Assembly (NCBI RefSeq): GCF_030705605.1
Contig: NZ_JAPCKK010000027.1
Coordinates: forward strand, 1 to 64,000
Reading direction: 5' to 3'
Length of the DNA: 64,000 bases
Source: Paenibacillus zeirhizosphaerae
GTDB lineage: Bacteria > Bacillota > Bacilli > Paenibacillales > Paenibacillaceae
Part shown: one piece after another, positions 1-8,282 of the stretch
Position numbering within the stretch: the stretch's first letter is position 1
How the letters are laid out: the number at the start of each line of letters is the position of its first letter
Notes under the pieces: model-generated
What the model was told of the DNA's origin: nothing
What the model saw: only the letters and a program-made list of their open reading frames with translations
The model's database searches: none
Translations under genes and position numbers: made by a program

Positions 1-2
1 TT

Positions 3-1031
3 TCGAATAGCAGCGTAACGAACATGGTCATTTCCGACGATCTGCCGGAAGAGCTGGAGTACGTACCAGGTACGTTGAAAGTGGACGGCAGCTCCATGAC
101 GGATAACGACGATAGCGACAAAGGCGAATATGTCAGTGGCACCGTGACAGGTAGCCTTGGCACCGTAACGGATACCGATTGGCATACGCTGGTGTTCGAA
201 GCGAAGGTTATCAAGGGAGCCGGAGGTGACAAGATCAAGAACGTCGGTGAAGTGGACGGGGATAACGTAAGCACCCCAGATAAACCGAGCGAAGAGATCA
301 CGATCGGCGATGCAGTGCCTGAGATGGAGTCAGAGAAAGAAGCGAATGACCTCAATGGCGGCGTCTACGAAGTCGGCGATATTATTGAGTACACAATCCG
401 TACACACAACACCGTAGAGGACAGTGTCGTAACGAATCTGGAAATCTCGGACGCTCTGCGTGCAGAGCTGGAGTATGTGCCAGGTTCCCTGAAAGTGGAC
501 GGTGTTACCGTGACGGATGCACAAGACAGCGACAAAGGGCATTATGTCGACGGAAAAGTGGTAGGCCAATTCGGCGACATTACGGATACAGACTGGCATA
601 CGGTGGTATTCCGTGCTGAAGTATTGTCCGGCCAATCCGGTCAGACGATCCGTAACACCGCTGAAGTCACCGGGGATAACCTGGATGAACCGGATCAACC
701 ATCCGAAGACATCATCATTGGTGGTGGAAGCGGAAGCAATCCGAACATCCCAGGCGATGCGAATGATGGATCATCCGGCAATCCGAACACCCCAGGATGG
801 GGAGGCTCTGATTCCGATTCCCCAGACTCTGGTCAATCTGGAGGAGCTGGCGGTTCGGGTGGCTCTGGCCAATCCGGTACATCAGGTGACTCTGCAAATG
901 GAGGCTCCGGAGACGGTAGCGGTAATGGCAGCAAACTGCCTGAAACAGCAACGAATATGTACGGCTATCTGTTGGCCGGATTCATCATCCTGCTTGCAGG
1001 CCTGTTCTTGCTGAGAAGAAAGAAAGCATAA
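3..1031 (+). CDS. DUF11-repeat cell-wall-anchored surface protein, C-terminal part (5' end outside window)
   Basis: The frame is open from the first bases with no ribosome site near the first internal ATG (24), so the gene begins upstream of the window. What is visible is the end of one DUF11 (B_ant_repeat) unit, one complete unit (about 330-710, core motif EYVPGSLKVDG), a Gly/Ser/Asn-rich spacer (about 720-930), and a sorting signal: LPETA at 936-950, a hydrophobic helix and the tail RRKKA. Proteins of this design are exported and linked to peptidoglycan by sortase; the repeats act as a stalk. The final 700 bp are nearly the same as the end of the next gene (5287-6023), so the two are tandem paralogues. 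The fifth sorting residue is Ala, as in substrates of class D sortases (LPNTA type). No sortase gene is in the window. Confidence 0.9.
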   Translation, partial: SNSSVTNMVISDDLPEELEYVPGTLKVDGSSMTDNDDSDKGEYVSGTVTGSLGTVTDTDWHTLVFEAKVIKGAGGDKIKNVGEVDGDNVSTPDKPSEEITIGDAVPEMESEKEANDLNGGVYEVGDIIEYTIRTHNTVEDSVVTNLEISDALRAELEYVPGSLKVDGVTVTDAQDSDKGHYVDGKVVGQFGDITDTDWHTVVFRAEVLSGQSGQTIRNTAEVTGDNLDEPDQPSEDIIIGGGSGSNPNIPGDANDGSSGNPNTPGWGGSDSDSPDSGQSGGAGGSGGSGQSGTSGDSANGGSGDGSGNGSKLPETATNMYGYLLAGFIILLAGLFLLRRKKA

Positions 1032-1048
1032 CAGAGCATAGTTAAGAT

Positions 1049-1090
1049 AACTGCCCCTCAAGTGAGCATACTTGAGGGGCAGTTGTTGTA
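1049..1090 (+). terminator. Rho-independent terminator of first surface protein gene
   Basis: A perfect 14-bp stem, AACTGCCCCTCAAG (1049-1062) with its complement at 1071-1084, has an 8-nt loop. It lies 18 bases after the stop codon and is followed by a T-rich stretch. Confidence 0.85.
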
Positions 1091-1400
1091 CTCATTCATT
1101 TTTCTGGGAATTGATACATGTTGTATCCAACTATGTGAAAATATTGTCTAAGTTTGACTGCTAGATTATACTGATTTGGCTGGATGGTTGAAAACTGAAA
1201 TGTATGCCAGACGGAAGAGGTGAGGATATCTTAGGTATTTTGAACAAAATGAATCGGAAGGGAGGCAGCTTTGTACCCGAAAGACGACAGCCAGAATCGA
1301 CAGGCGTGTAAACGGGTAATACATAATTTTGCAATGCTTAAAAACCGGAAAAATTACTCCCTGTGGAAAAGAAAAACACAGTCATCTGGAGAATAACGAT
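1085..1400. other. Intergenic region with promoter and long leader, no gene seen
   Basis: About 315 bases separate the terminator of the first surface protein gene from the chosen start of the second. It holds a good promoter (1144-1172) and a predicted leader of about 220 nt. The leader contains a weak long-range pairing TACCCG (about 1274) with CGGGTA (about 1313), but I do not recognise a known riboswitch in it. Confidence 0.5.
1144..1172 (+). promoter_or_regulatory. SigA-type promoter of the large surface protein gene
   Basis: A -35 box TTGTCT (1144-1149) and a -10 box TATACT (1167-1172) are separated by exactly 17 bases. Transcription would start near 1179. Confidence 0.6.
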
Positions 1401-4400
1401 ATGGGGGAAAGAGAATTGGGAAATAACCGCTTTGTCAAGCGAACAAGCTTGTTTAAGCGTCTTTTTGTTGCGTTTTCCGTGTTTTTACTTATCTTTAGCG
1501 GATTGCCTGTTACACCATCGGTACTTACTCCTGTAACCAAAGCTGCCGATAGCGCTTGCTCGGCTCCGATAGCGCTGCGTAACGGCGGTTTTGAGGGAGG
1601 AGCTGCAAGAGGCGGCGCGTATGATTCCTCGGGGCTCTATTTCACGGAAGCTGAAATGCCGCCTTGGAAGACTACGGACGATGCCAACAATGGTGTGAAA
1701 ACCATGGAGGTCTGGAACCGGGCAGCTAACCTTCCTGCAACGGCAAGAAACTTTCCTGTACCACCCGATGGCATACGATGGGCAGAATTAAATGCTTTTG
1801 AGAGCGGCATGCTGTACCAGGATGTTGCGACCGTGCCAGGACAAACCATCTACTGGCGCTTGTCCCATATGGGGCGGGCTGGGGTTGACACCATGCAGCT
1901 TCGTATTGGTAAGGCAACCGCTAACCCATATGATACGGTGGTACAACGAAAAATGTCGGATGGCAAGGCATGGGGGACTCATACGGGAAGTTATACTGTT
2001 CCGGCGGGCCAGACCGTAACAAGATTTGGTTTCGAGGCTGTTAGTACAGCCAGTGAAAGTTTGGGAAATGGCAACTTTCTTGATGATATCTTCCTGGGGA
2101 CAGCGCCGTGTGTGACCACAGACAAGACGGTTGCTCCCTCGGGAGATGTAACTGCCGGTACGGAATTAACGTATGCCGTCAATATCAAAAATACAGGCGG
2201 AGACATCGCCGCAAATATGAGCTTCGCCGATGCTATCCCCATAGGTACAGAATATGTCCCAAGGTCGATGATTTTGATGAGGGGCACAACCACTGTAAAC
2301 CTGACGGATGCAGCGGATACGGATGCTGGTAATTTTAACGGCAGCCAGATCAGCGTCAGGTTAGGCGACCTGCCCAATGCGAGTCAATTGCCTAATGGAA
2401 TTACTGTGCAATTCAAAGTCAGAGTGCTGTCGGATTATACGGTAAAGAAAGTTAGCAATAAGGCCCAAATCAGCTATGGCAATTTATTATCGGGCAAGAC
2501 TGAACAAACGGAAACGAATGAGACCACGTCACCGGTTCTTTTCCCTGAGCTTGAGTCCAGTAAAACGGCAGTCATTCAGGAAAAAGCGTCCGGCAACACA
2601 GACGCGGCGCATGCTGAAGCGGGCGATACGCTGCTGTACACGATTCAGACTCGCAACACGGTCGCTAACAGTGCAGTTAGCAATCTCGTGATCTCGGATA
2701 CGATTCCGGCAGGCCTGGAATATGTGCCAGGCAGTCTGAGTGTGGATGGCGTTTCTGTCAGCGATAGTGAAGGGGATGACCGTGGTCATTATACCGGCGG
2801 TCAGCTTGCGGGCCAATTTGGCAAGGTAACGGATACCGCATGGCATGCCGTTACCTTCCGGGCGAAGGTGCTGCCCGGCCAAGCGGGCGATGATATTTTG
2901 AACACGGCAGTCGTTGGCGGAGATAACGTCGAGGTACCGGATACACCGGGCACGACCGTCAAAGTGTATCCGCGTGCAGCCGATCTGGTGTCCAGTAAAA
3001 CGGCGGTCATTCAGGAAAAAGCGTCTGGCAACACGGATACAGAGCATGCCGAAGTGGGCGATACGCTGCTGTACACGATTCAGACACGGAACACCATCGC
3101 AGACAGCGTAGTGACTAACCTCACTCTCTCGGATACGGTTCCGGCAGGATTGGAGTATATCCCGGACAGTCTGATTATGGATGGGGCTTCCGTCACCGAT
3201 AGCGAAGGGGACGATGCCGGTCATTATGCTGACAGAGGCATTGTCGGCCGTTTTGGCGATGTGACGGACACAGCCTGGCACACGGTTGCCTTCCGGGTGA
3301 AGGTGCTGCCTGGTCAAGCGGGCAAGGATATTCTGAACACGGCGCTTGTTGTTGGGGACAATGTCAATACTCCGGACAAGCCGGGCACGACCGTCGAAAT
3401 TTATCCGCGCGCAGCCGTTCTGGAGTCCAATAAAACGGCAGCGCTTCAAGCAAAAGCGCCTGGCAACACGGACGCAGAACACGCTGAAGTGGGCGATACG
3501 CTGGAATACACGATTCAGACCCGCAATACGACTGAAGATAGTGTGGTGGAAAATCTCACGATTTCGGATACGCTTCCGGCAGCACTGGAATATGTGCCAG
3601 GCAGTCTGATCGTAGATGGGGTTTCCGTCAGCGATAGCGAAGGAGACGACAACGGTCACTATGTCGGCGGTCAGCTTGTCGGCCGTTTTGACGATGTGAC
3701 GGACACAGCCTGGCACACGGTTACCTTCCGGGTGAAGGTACTGCCTGGCCAAGCAGGCAAGGATATTCCGAATACAGCGGTAATTGATGGGGATAATGTC
3801 GAAGTACCGGATCGGCCGGGCACGACCGTCGAAGTTTATCCGCGTGTAGCTACGCTGGAGTCCAGCAAAACGGCAAGCATTCTGGAAAAAGCGTCCAGTA
3901 ACACGGACGCGCAGCATGCCCAAGTGGGCGATACGCTGCTGTACACCATTCAGACCCGCAATACGACTGAAGATAGTGTGGTGGAAAATCTCACGATTTC
4001 GGATGTGATTCCGGCGGGGCTGGAATATATGCCGGGCAGTCTGACCGTAGACGGGGCTTCCGTCAGCGATAGCGAAGGGGACGACAGAGGTCATTATGCC
4101 AGCGGCGGAGTTGTCGGCGAGTTCGGCGATGTGATGGATACCGTCTGGCACACCGTTACGTTCCAGGCGAAAGTACTGTCTGGTCAAACGGGCAAGGCTA
4201 TTCCGAATACTGCGGTGGTTGCCGGAGATAATGTTGAGTTTCCGGATCGGCCTGGCACGACCGTTGACATTTATCCGCGCGGAGCGATCCTTGAGTCCAG
4301 CAAAACATCCGAGATTCAAGCTAAAGCATCCGGCAATACGGACGTAGAGCACGCTGAAGTAGGAGATACGCTGCTGTACACGATTCAGACCCGCAACACG

Positions 4401-6023
4401 ATTGAGGAAAGCGTGGTAACCAATCTCACGATTTCGGATACGCTTCCGGCAGAATTGGAATATGTGTCGGGCAGTCTGACCGTGGATGGAGTTTCTGTTA
4501 GCGATAGCGAAGGAGACGACAGGGGTTATTATGCCAGTGGGCGGATTGTTGGCCAATTTGGCGACATTACGGATTTGAACTGGCACACGGTTCAATTTAA
4601 AGTGGTTGTACAGCCGGGACAAGCCGGGAAGGAAGTTATCAATATCGCCGAGGTAAATGGCGGCAATGTGGAGACGCCGGCCAGACCGAGAGAAGAAGTG
4701 GAGATCTATCCGCGGAATCCGGTTATTGAATCGGAGAAATCTGTAACGAACGTGGATGCAGGCAAGGCTACGTATGAAGTTGGGGATACCCTCTCCTATA
4801 CGATTCGCACACGTGCTGTCGTGAACGACACCTATCTGGAAAATCTGACGATCACAGATACTCTGCCTGCAGGCTTAGAGTACGTGCCGGGAAGCCTGAA
4901 GGTGGATGGTATGTCTGTTACGGATGCGCAAGATAACGATGGCGGTCATTCGGTCTACGGGCAAGTCTACGGTTCATTTGGCAACGTAGACGATATGAAT
5001 TGGCATATGTTGGAGTTTCAGGTGGTCATTCAAACCGGATACGACGGCCAGATGATTCAAAATACAGCGCTGGTAACCGGTGATAACATCGATCAACCTG
5101 GCGAGCCAACCGAGAAGGTTGTGGTTGAGCCGGATCCGCCTGTCGTACCACCGGTAGCCCCACCCGTAGCTCCACCTGCCGAGCCACCGGTAGAACCACC
5201 AGTAGATCCGCAAAATCCGGGTGATGGAGGTTCCGGCGGAGGCGGCGGATCGAATGACAACGATGACGATGATTCGCCTACCCCAGTGCTGGAGTCCGAG
5301 AAAGCAGCGAGTGACCTCAATGGCGGCGTCTACGAAGTTGGCGATATTATTGAGTATACCATTCGTACCCGCAACACCATCCCGGACAGTGTCGTGACGA
5401 ATCTGGAAATCTCGGATGCTCTGCGTGCAGGGCTGGAATATGTGCCAGGTTTCTTGCAAGTGGACGGCCAAGCCGTAACGGATGTGCAGGACAGTGATAA
5501 AGGCTCTTATGTTGACGGCACCGTGAGCGGACAATTCGGCGATGTTGGCGATACGGACTGGCATACGGTGGTGTTCCGGGCGAAACTGCTCGCAGGGCAA
5601 AGCGGCCAGACGATCCGCAACACCGCTGAAGTCACCGGGGATAACCTGGATGACTCGGACACACCTACTGAAGACCTCATCATTGGTAGTGGAAGCGGAA
5701 GTAATCCGGGCATTCCAGGTGATCCGAATGATGGATCATCCGGCAATCCTAGCACCCCAGGATGGGGAGGTTCTGATTCCGGTTCTGATTTGGATTCCGA
5801 TTCCCCAGACTCTGATCAACCTGGAGAATCTGGCGGTTCGGGTGGCTCCGGCCAATCCGGCACATCGGATAACTCGGGTGACTCCGCAAACGGAGGCTCC
5901 GAAGAAGGTAGCGGTAATGGCAGCAAGCTGCCGGCAACAGCCACAAATATGTACGGCTATCTGCTGGCTGGATTCATCATCCTGCTTGCAGGTCTGTTCT
6001 TGCTGAGAAGAAAGAAAGCATAA
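1401..6023 (+). CDS. Large DUF11-repeat LPxTA-anchored surface protein
   Basis: A 1540-aa exported wall protein. The ATG at 1401 is preferred over the in-frame ATG at 1329, because CTGGAG lies 8-9 bases before it and it opens directly onto a signal peptide (positive RFVKRTSLFKR, hydrophobic core, about 45 residues). An N-terminal jelly-roll-like domain follows (NGGFE and ELNAF motifs, about residues 55-240), typical of DUF11 proteins. Next come one diverged DUF11 unit, five near-identical units of exactly 145 aa, a sixth diverged unit, a Pro-rich hinge (about 5128-5215) with a Gly/Asp-rich stretch, a final DUF11 unit, a Ser/Gly spacer, and the sorting signal LPATA (5928-5942) with helix and RRKKA. 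It probably acts as an extended adhesin or S-layer-like stalk. The ligand is unknown. Confidence 0.92.
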   Translation: MGERELGNNRFVKRTSLFKRLFVAFSVFLLIFSGLPVTPSVLTPVTKAADSACSAPIALRNGGFEGGAARGGAYDSSGLYFTEAEMPPWKTTDDANNGVKTMEVWNRAANLPATARNFPVPPDGIRWAELNAFESGMLYQDVATVPGQTIYWRLSHMGRAGVDTMQLRIGKATANPYDTVVQRKMSDGKAWGTHTGSYTVPAGQTVTRFGFEAVSTASESLGNGNFLDDIFLGTAPCVTTDKTVAPSGDVTAGTELTYAVNIKNTGGDIAANMSFADAIPIGTEYVPRSMILMRGTTTVNLTDAADTDAGNFNGSQISVRLGDLPNASQLPNGITVQFKVRVLSDYTVKKVSNKAQISYGNLLSGKTEQTETNETTSPVLFPELESSKTAVIQEKASGNTDAAHAEAGDTLLYTIQTRNTVANSAVSNLVISDTIPAGLEYVPGSLSVDGVSVSDSEGDDRGHYTGGQLAGQFGKVTDTAWHAVTFRAKVLPGQAGDDILNTAVVGGDNVEVPDTPGTTVKVYPRAADLVSSKTAVIQEKASGNTDTEHAEVGDTLLYTIQTRNTIADSVVTNLTLSDTVPAGLEYIPDSLIMDGASVTDSEGDDAGHYADRGIVGRFGDVTDTAWHTVAFRVKVLPGQAGKDILNTALVVGDNVNTPDKPGTTVEIYPRAAVLESNKTAALQAKAPGNTDAEHAEVGDTLEYTIQTRNTTEDSVVENLTISDTLPAALEYVPGSLIVDGVSVSDSEGDDNGHYVGGQLVGRFDDVTDTAWHTVTFRVKVLPGQAGKDIPNTAVIDGDNVEVPDRPGTTVEVYPRVATLESSKTASILEKASSNTDAQHAQVGDTLLYTIQTRNTTEDSVVENLTISDVIPAGLEYMPGSLTVDGASVSDSEGDDRGHYASGGVVGEFGDVMDTVWHTVTFQAKVLSGQTGKAIPNTAVVAGDNVEFPDRPGTTVDIYPRGAILESSKTSEIQAKASGNTDVEHAEVGDTLLYTIQTRNTIEESVVTNLTISDTLPAELEYVSGSLTVDGVSVSDSEGDDRGYYASGRIVGQFGDITDLNWHTVQFKVVVQPGQAGKEVINIAEVNGGNVETPARPREEVEIYPRNPVIESEKSVTNVDAGKATYEVGDTLSYTIRTRAVVNDTYLENLTITDTLPAGLEYVPGSLKVDGMSVTDAQDNDGGHSVYGQVYGSFGNVDDMNWHMLEFQVVIQTGYDGQMIQNTALVTGDNIDQPGEPTEKVVVEPDPPVVPPVAPPVAPPAEPPVEPPVDPQNPGDGGSGGGGGSNDNDDDDSPTPVLESEKAASDLNGGVYEVGDIIEYTIRTRNTIPDSVVTNLEISDALRAGLEYVPGFLQVDGQAVTDVQDSDKGSYVDGTVSGQFGDVGDTDWHTVVFRAKLLAGQSGQTIRNTAEVTGDNLDDSDTPTEDLIIGSGSGSNPGIPGDPNDGSSGNPSTPGWGGSDSGSDLDSDSPDSDQPGESGGSGGSGQSGTSDNSGDSANGGSEEGSGNGSKLPATATNMYGYLLAGFIILLAGLFLLRRKKA
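2556..4730 (+). repeat. Five tandem 435-bp coding repeats (145 aa each)
   Basis: The landmark codons TCC-AG(T/C/A) recur at 2556, 2991, 3426, 3861 and 4296, and the diverged homologue TCG at 4731, so every step is exactly 435 bases. Units share long identical runs and encode DUF11 domains. Such in-frame arrays can change copy number by recombination or slippage without breaking the protein. Confidence 0.9.
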
Positions 6024-6043
6024 CAAAAATATAGCTGGAAAAG

Positions 6044-6082
6044 ACAACCCGTCAAGCCACTTGCTTGACGGGTTGTTGTTAT
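6044..6082 (+). terminator. Terminator of large surface protein gene
   Basis: A 13-bp stem, ACAACCCGTCAAG (6044-6056) with its complement (6064-6076), has a 7-nt loop and is followed by TGTTATTTT. Confidence 0.85.
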
Positions 6083-6103
6083 TTTAAGGAGGATGATGCA
6101 CGG

Positions 6104-6198
6104 AGTAGCGGAGAGAACGAAGCAATTCCGGAAAAGCGAAGCGTTCGCCTTTGACGCGAAGGGTCAACAGCGATTGTAGGAATGCTTCGTTCTCGGAG
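6104..6198 (-). repeat. Interspersed fold-back repeat, copy 1
   Basis: The core 6113-6194 begins GAGAACGAAGCA and ends with the complement TGCTTCGTTCTC, so the ends form an inverted repeat that continues as AATTCC/GGAAT. Its reverse complement is nearly identical to copies at 15417 and 58733; a 16-base end fragment is at 38676. This copy sits between the convergent surface-protein and WYL-regulator genes. Confidence 0.85.
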
Positions 6199-6210
6199 CG
6201 TCTCAGAACA

Positions 6211-7164
6211 TTAATAAGCATCATATTTAGCCAGCAATTCAGACAGCATCCGCTTCATGCACTCCACCAGCTCCGGCGGATTTTTCACCGTCGCGTCATT
6301 GCCCAGACCAATGAATAACCGTGCCAAATAAGGAATATCCGATTTCGGAAAATCCCCCTGCAGCCACCCGCTCCCATCCTCCTGAATATGCAGCAGGGAA
6401 GCCAAGCACAATTCAGTCTCTGATCTCTGTACACCTTCTTTACTCAGCTCTACATAAAGATCGACACATTCTTCCTCCAAACGTGCCAACGTCTTTCTGT
6501 TGCCAAGGTGAATATGCCAAAGATCCATGGGCTTCATATCAGAGGAGTCATACACAGCCGACTGAATCCGGTCACATCGAAACACACGCAGGTCCTCGCG
6601 CAGAAAGCAATAGGCGGGGCAATACCACAAGCCGTTGTTGGCATAGATGCCTAACGGTTGTATTTTTCGGCAGGACGTTCCTTCTTTTGCTTTGTAATCT
6701 ATGAGCACGATCTTTTGCTGAACGGCTGCATCAAGCAGGATGGACAAGAAGGGAGAATCAGCCTGTCGCGCCGGAGTCACAAAATCAACCCGGTTCTTCA
6801 TTTGATCAATCCGGTCCCGGATATCCCCGGACATATAATTGTAGAACTTGCTCAGCACAGAAGCGGATTCCGCTTCAAAGGGAAGAGACACATAGTGCCG
6901 CAGGGCATGGATGGCGAAAAAAATGGCGATAGCCTCATGCTCCGTAAAAGCGATGGGAGGCAGGATTCTTTCCCTTAATACCTGATAGCCGCCATGCGGC
7001 CCCACTTCCGAATATAGAGGAACGCCCAGCTCGCTCAGCTCCTGCAGGTCCCTCAGAATCGTTCTCGGGGACACAGCGAACTCGTTGGCCAATTCCTTGA
7101 CCGTAAACTTCCTTTTCCGATTCACGGTCATCATCAATTCCATCAGTCGTTTTGATTTTGACAT
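6211..7164 (-). CDS. YafY-type HTH/WYL-domain transcriptional regulator
   Basis: A 317-aa regulator with an N-terminal HTH_11/DeoR-like winged helix (SKSKRLMELMMTVN, then FTVKELANEFAVSPRTILRD) and a central WYL ligand-sensing domain (LIDYKAKEG, NGLWYCPAYC). WYL domains bind nucleic acid or small ligands and modulate the HTH. The start at 7164 has AAAGGGTG 5 bases upstream; an in-frame ATG at 7194 lacks a ribosome site and would overlap a palindrome. The gene follows modA on the same strand with about 50 bases between them, and a 9-bp-arm palindrome fills that gap, suggesting autoregulation. The true signal is unknown; a link to molybdate is only suggested by position. Confidence 0.85.
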   Translation of the reverse strand: MSKSKRLMELMMTVNRKRKFTVKELANEFAVSPRTILRDLQELSELGVPLYSEVGPHGGYQVLRERILPPIAFTEHEAIAIFFAIHALRHYVSLPFEAESASVLSKFYNYMSGDIRDRIDQMKNRVDFVTPARQADSPFLSILLDAAVQQKIVLIDYKAKEGTSCRKIQPLGIYANNGLWYCPAYCFLREDLRVFRCDRIQSAVYDSSDMKPMDLWHIHLGNRKTLARLEEECVDLYVELSKEGVQRSETELCLASLLHIQEDGSGWLQGDFPKSDIPYLARLFIGLGNDATVKNPPELVECMKRMLSELLAKYDAY

Positions 7165-7188
7165 GATTTCACCCTTTTTAATTATATA

Positions 7189-7212
7189 TGACAATAGTTG
7201 TCACTATTGTCA
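7189..7212. promoter_or_regulatory. Palindromic operator candidate between modA and WYL regulator
   Basis: A perfect inverted repeat TGACAATAG / CTATTGTCA with a 6-base centre TTGTCA lies directly upstream of the regulator's start. It has no T-run after it on the minus strand, so it is better read as a protein-binding site than as a terminator. Confidence 0.5.
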
Positions 7213-7213
7213 C

Positions 7214-8056
7214 TCACTCGGATGGTTGAGCCATCGAAAATCCGTACTTTTCAAATATGGCCTTGGCCTCGTCCGACTGCAAATAGCGGTAAAATGCCTC
7301 CGCCTCCTCGGGATGCTGTGTTGCTTTCACGATCCCGGCTGGATATTGAATGGGAGAATAGGCTGCCGGGTTAACGGTAAGGGCGATTTTTACCCCTTGT
7401 GAGCTCAGGGCATCTGTCTTGTATACGAATCCGGCATCGGCATTTCCCGTCTCCACATACTGAAGAACCTGTCGTACATCCTTGGCCTGTACGGTTTTCG
7501 GCTGCAGGGAATCCCAGATAGAGGCTGCAGTTAACGCTTCCTTGGCGTAGCTGCCGGCAGGTACGCTTTCCGGAATGCCAATGGCGATCCGTTGAATCTC
7601 TGTGCGCAACAAATCCTTCTCTGCCCCAATCACGATGTTACTGTCAGCAGTCGTAATGACGACGAGCTCGTTGCTCAGCAGATTGTGCTGCTGGTTTGCT
7701 TCGATCAGGCCCCCGTCGACCAGTGCCTGCATATTTTTAGTGGCTGCCGACAGAAAAATATCTGCCGGTGCGCCTTGTTCAATCTGCTGCTGAAGCGCCC
7801 CGGATGCGCCAAAGTTAAATTGAAGGGCAACTCCGTCGTTCTCGGCTTCATAAGCCTGCTTGATGTCCTGTAGGGCGTCAGTGAGGCTCGCCGCTGCGGA
7901 TATTGTCAGTTCCACAGGCTCCGAAGAGGCTTCCGGGGCCGGGGCTGATGTGGAGTCTGTTTCGCTAGAAGCTGACTTTCCGCAGGCCGTCAGGAGTAGC
8001 AATAGGGTAAGAGTGAGCAAGAGCCTGCAGCCTTGTCTTCTCGTAGATCCAGTCAT
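7214..8056 (-). CDS. modA: Molybdate ABC transporter substrate-binding lipoprotein ModA
   Basis: A 280-aa periplasmic-binding-type protein. It has a lipoprotein signal with lipobox LLTACG (Cys about 25), then a Ser/Ala-rich linker and the ModA fold: ISAAASLTDAL, FNFGASGALQQQIEQGAPADIF and GNADAGFVYKTDAL, motifs typical of molybdate/tungstate binders. The start is preceded by GGAGGGAAGC. It would capture molybdate outside the membrane and hand it to ModBC. No modB or modC lies next to it; instead a WYL regulator follows. This is either an orphan binding protein or a gene separated from its permease. The ModA assignment rests on family motifs; a related oxyanion cannot be excluded. Confidence 0.88.
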   Translation of the reverse strand: MTGSTRRQGCRLLLTLTLLLLLTACGKSASSETDSTSAPAPEASSEPVELTISAAASLTDALQDIKQAYEAENDGVALQFNFGASGALQQQIEQGAPADIFLSAATKNMQALVDGGLIEANQQHNLLSNELVVITTADSNIVIGAEKDLLRTEIQRIAIGIPESVPAGSYAKEALTAASIWDSLQPKTVQAKDVRQVLQYVETGNADAGFVYKTDALSSQGVKIALTVNPAAYSPIQYPAGIVKATQHPEEAEAFYRYLQSDEAKAIFEKYGFSMAQPSE

Positions 8057-8168
8057 GTGATGCTTCCCTCCAGATATGAATGGTATTGGCTAAATACTTC
8101 CGCAAACATGTAATATGTATTATATGGATTATTGTACGACTTGTATATTCTCTGGTTCTTTTTGATGC

Positions 8169-8198
8169 TTGTCCAGGAACGTTAGTGCGTCTTATACT
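8169..8198 (+). promoter_or_regulatory. Promoter of diguanylate cyclase gene with direct repeats downstream
   Basis: TTGTCC (8169-8174), 18 bases, then TATACT (8193-8198). Two direct repeats ATACCTTC at 8205-8212 and 8223-8230 lie at and just after the expected transcription start, with TCCA-N5-TGGA between them, a possible operator. Confidence 0.5.
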
Positions 8199-8282
8199 GT
8201 TTAGATACCTTCCATACAATGGATACCTTCACATCACATTTTTCGGTGCCATGACTAAATATAATCAAAGGTTGATGCATAC

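Noticed and set aside
1199..1400. Cyclic-di-GMP or other riboswitch before the surface protein gene
   Set aside because: A diguanylate cyclase is nearby, but the leader lacks the conserved core of GEMM-type riboswitches as far as I can see.
2529..4622. 697-aa frame on the minus strand inside the DUF11 repeat region
   Set aside because: It exists because a 435-bp (multiple of three) repeat without an antisense stop in one unit stays open in all units. It has no ribosome site and no protein-like features.
2556..4730. CRISPR-like regular spacing
   Set aside because: The period is 435 bp, coding and in frame, with no short repeats and unique spacers; it is a protein repeat. No CRISPR array or cas gene was seen in the window.
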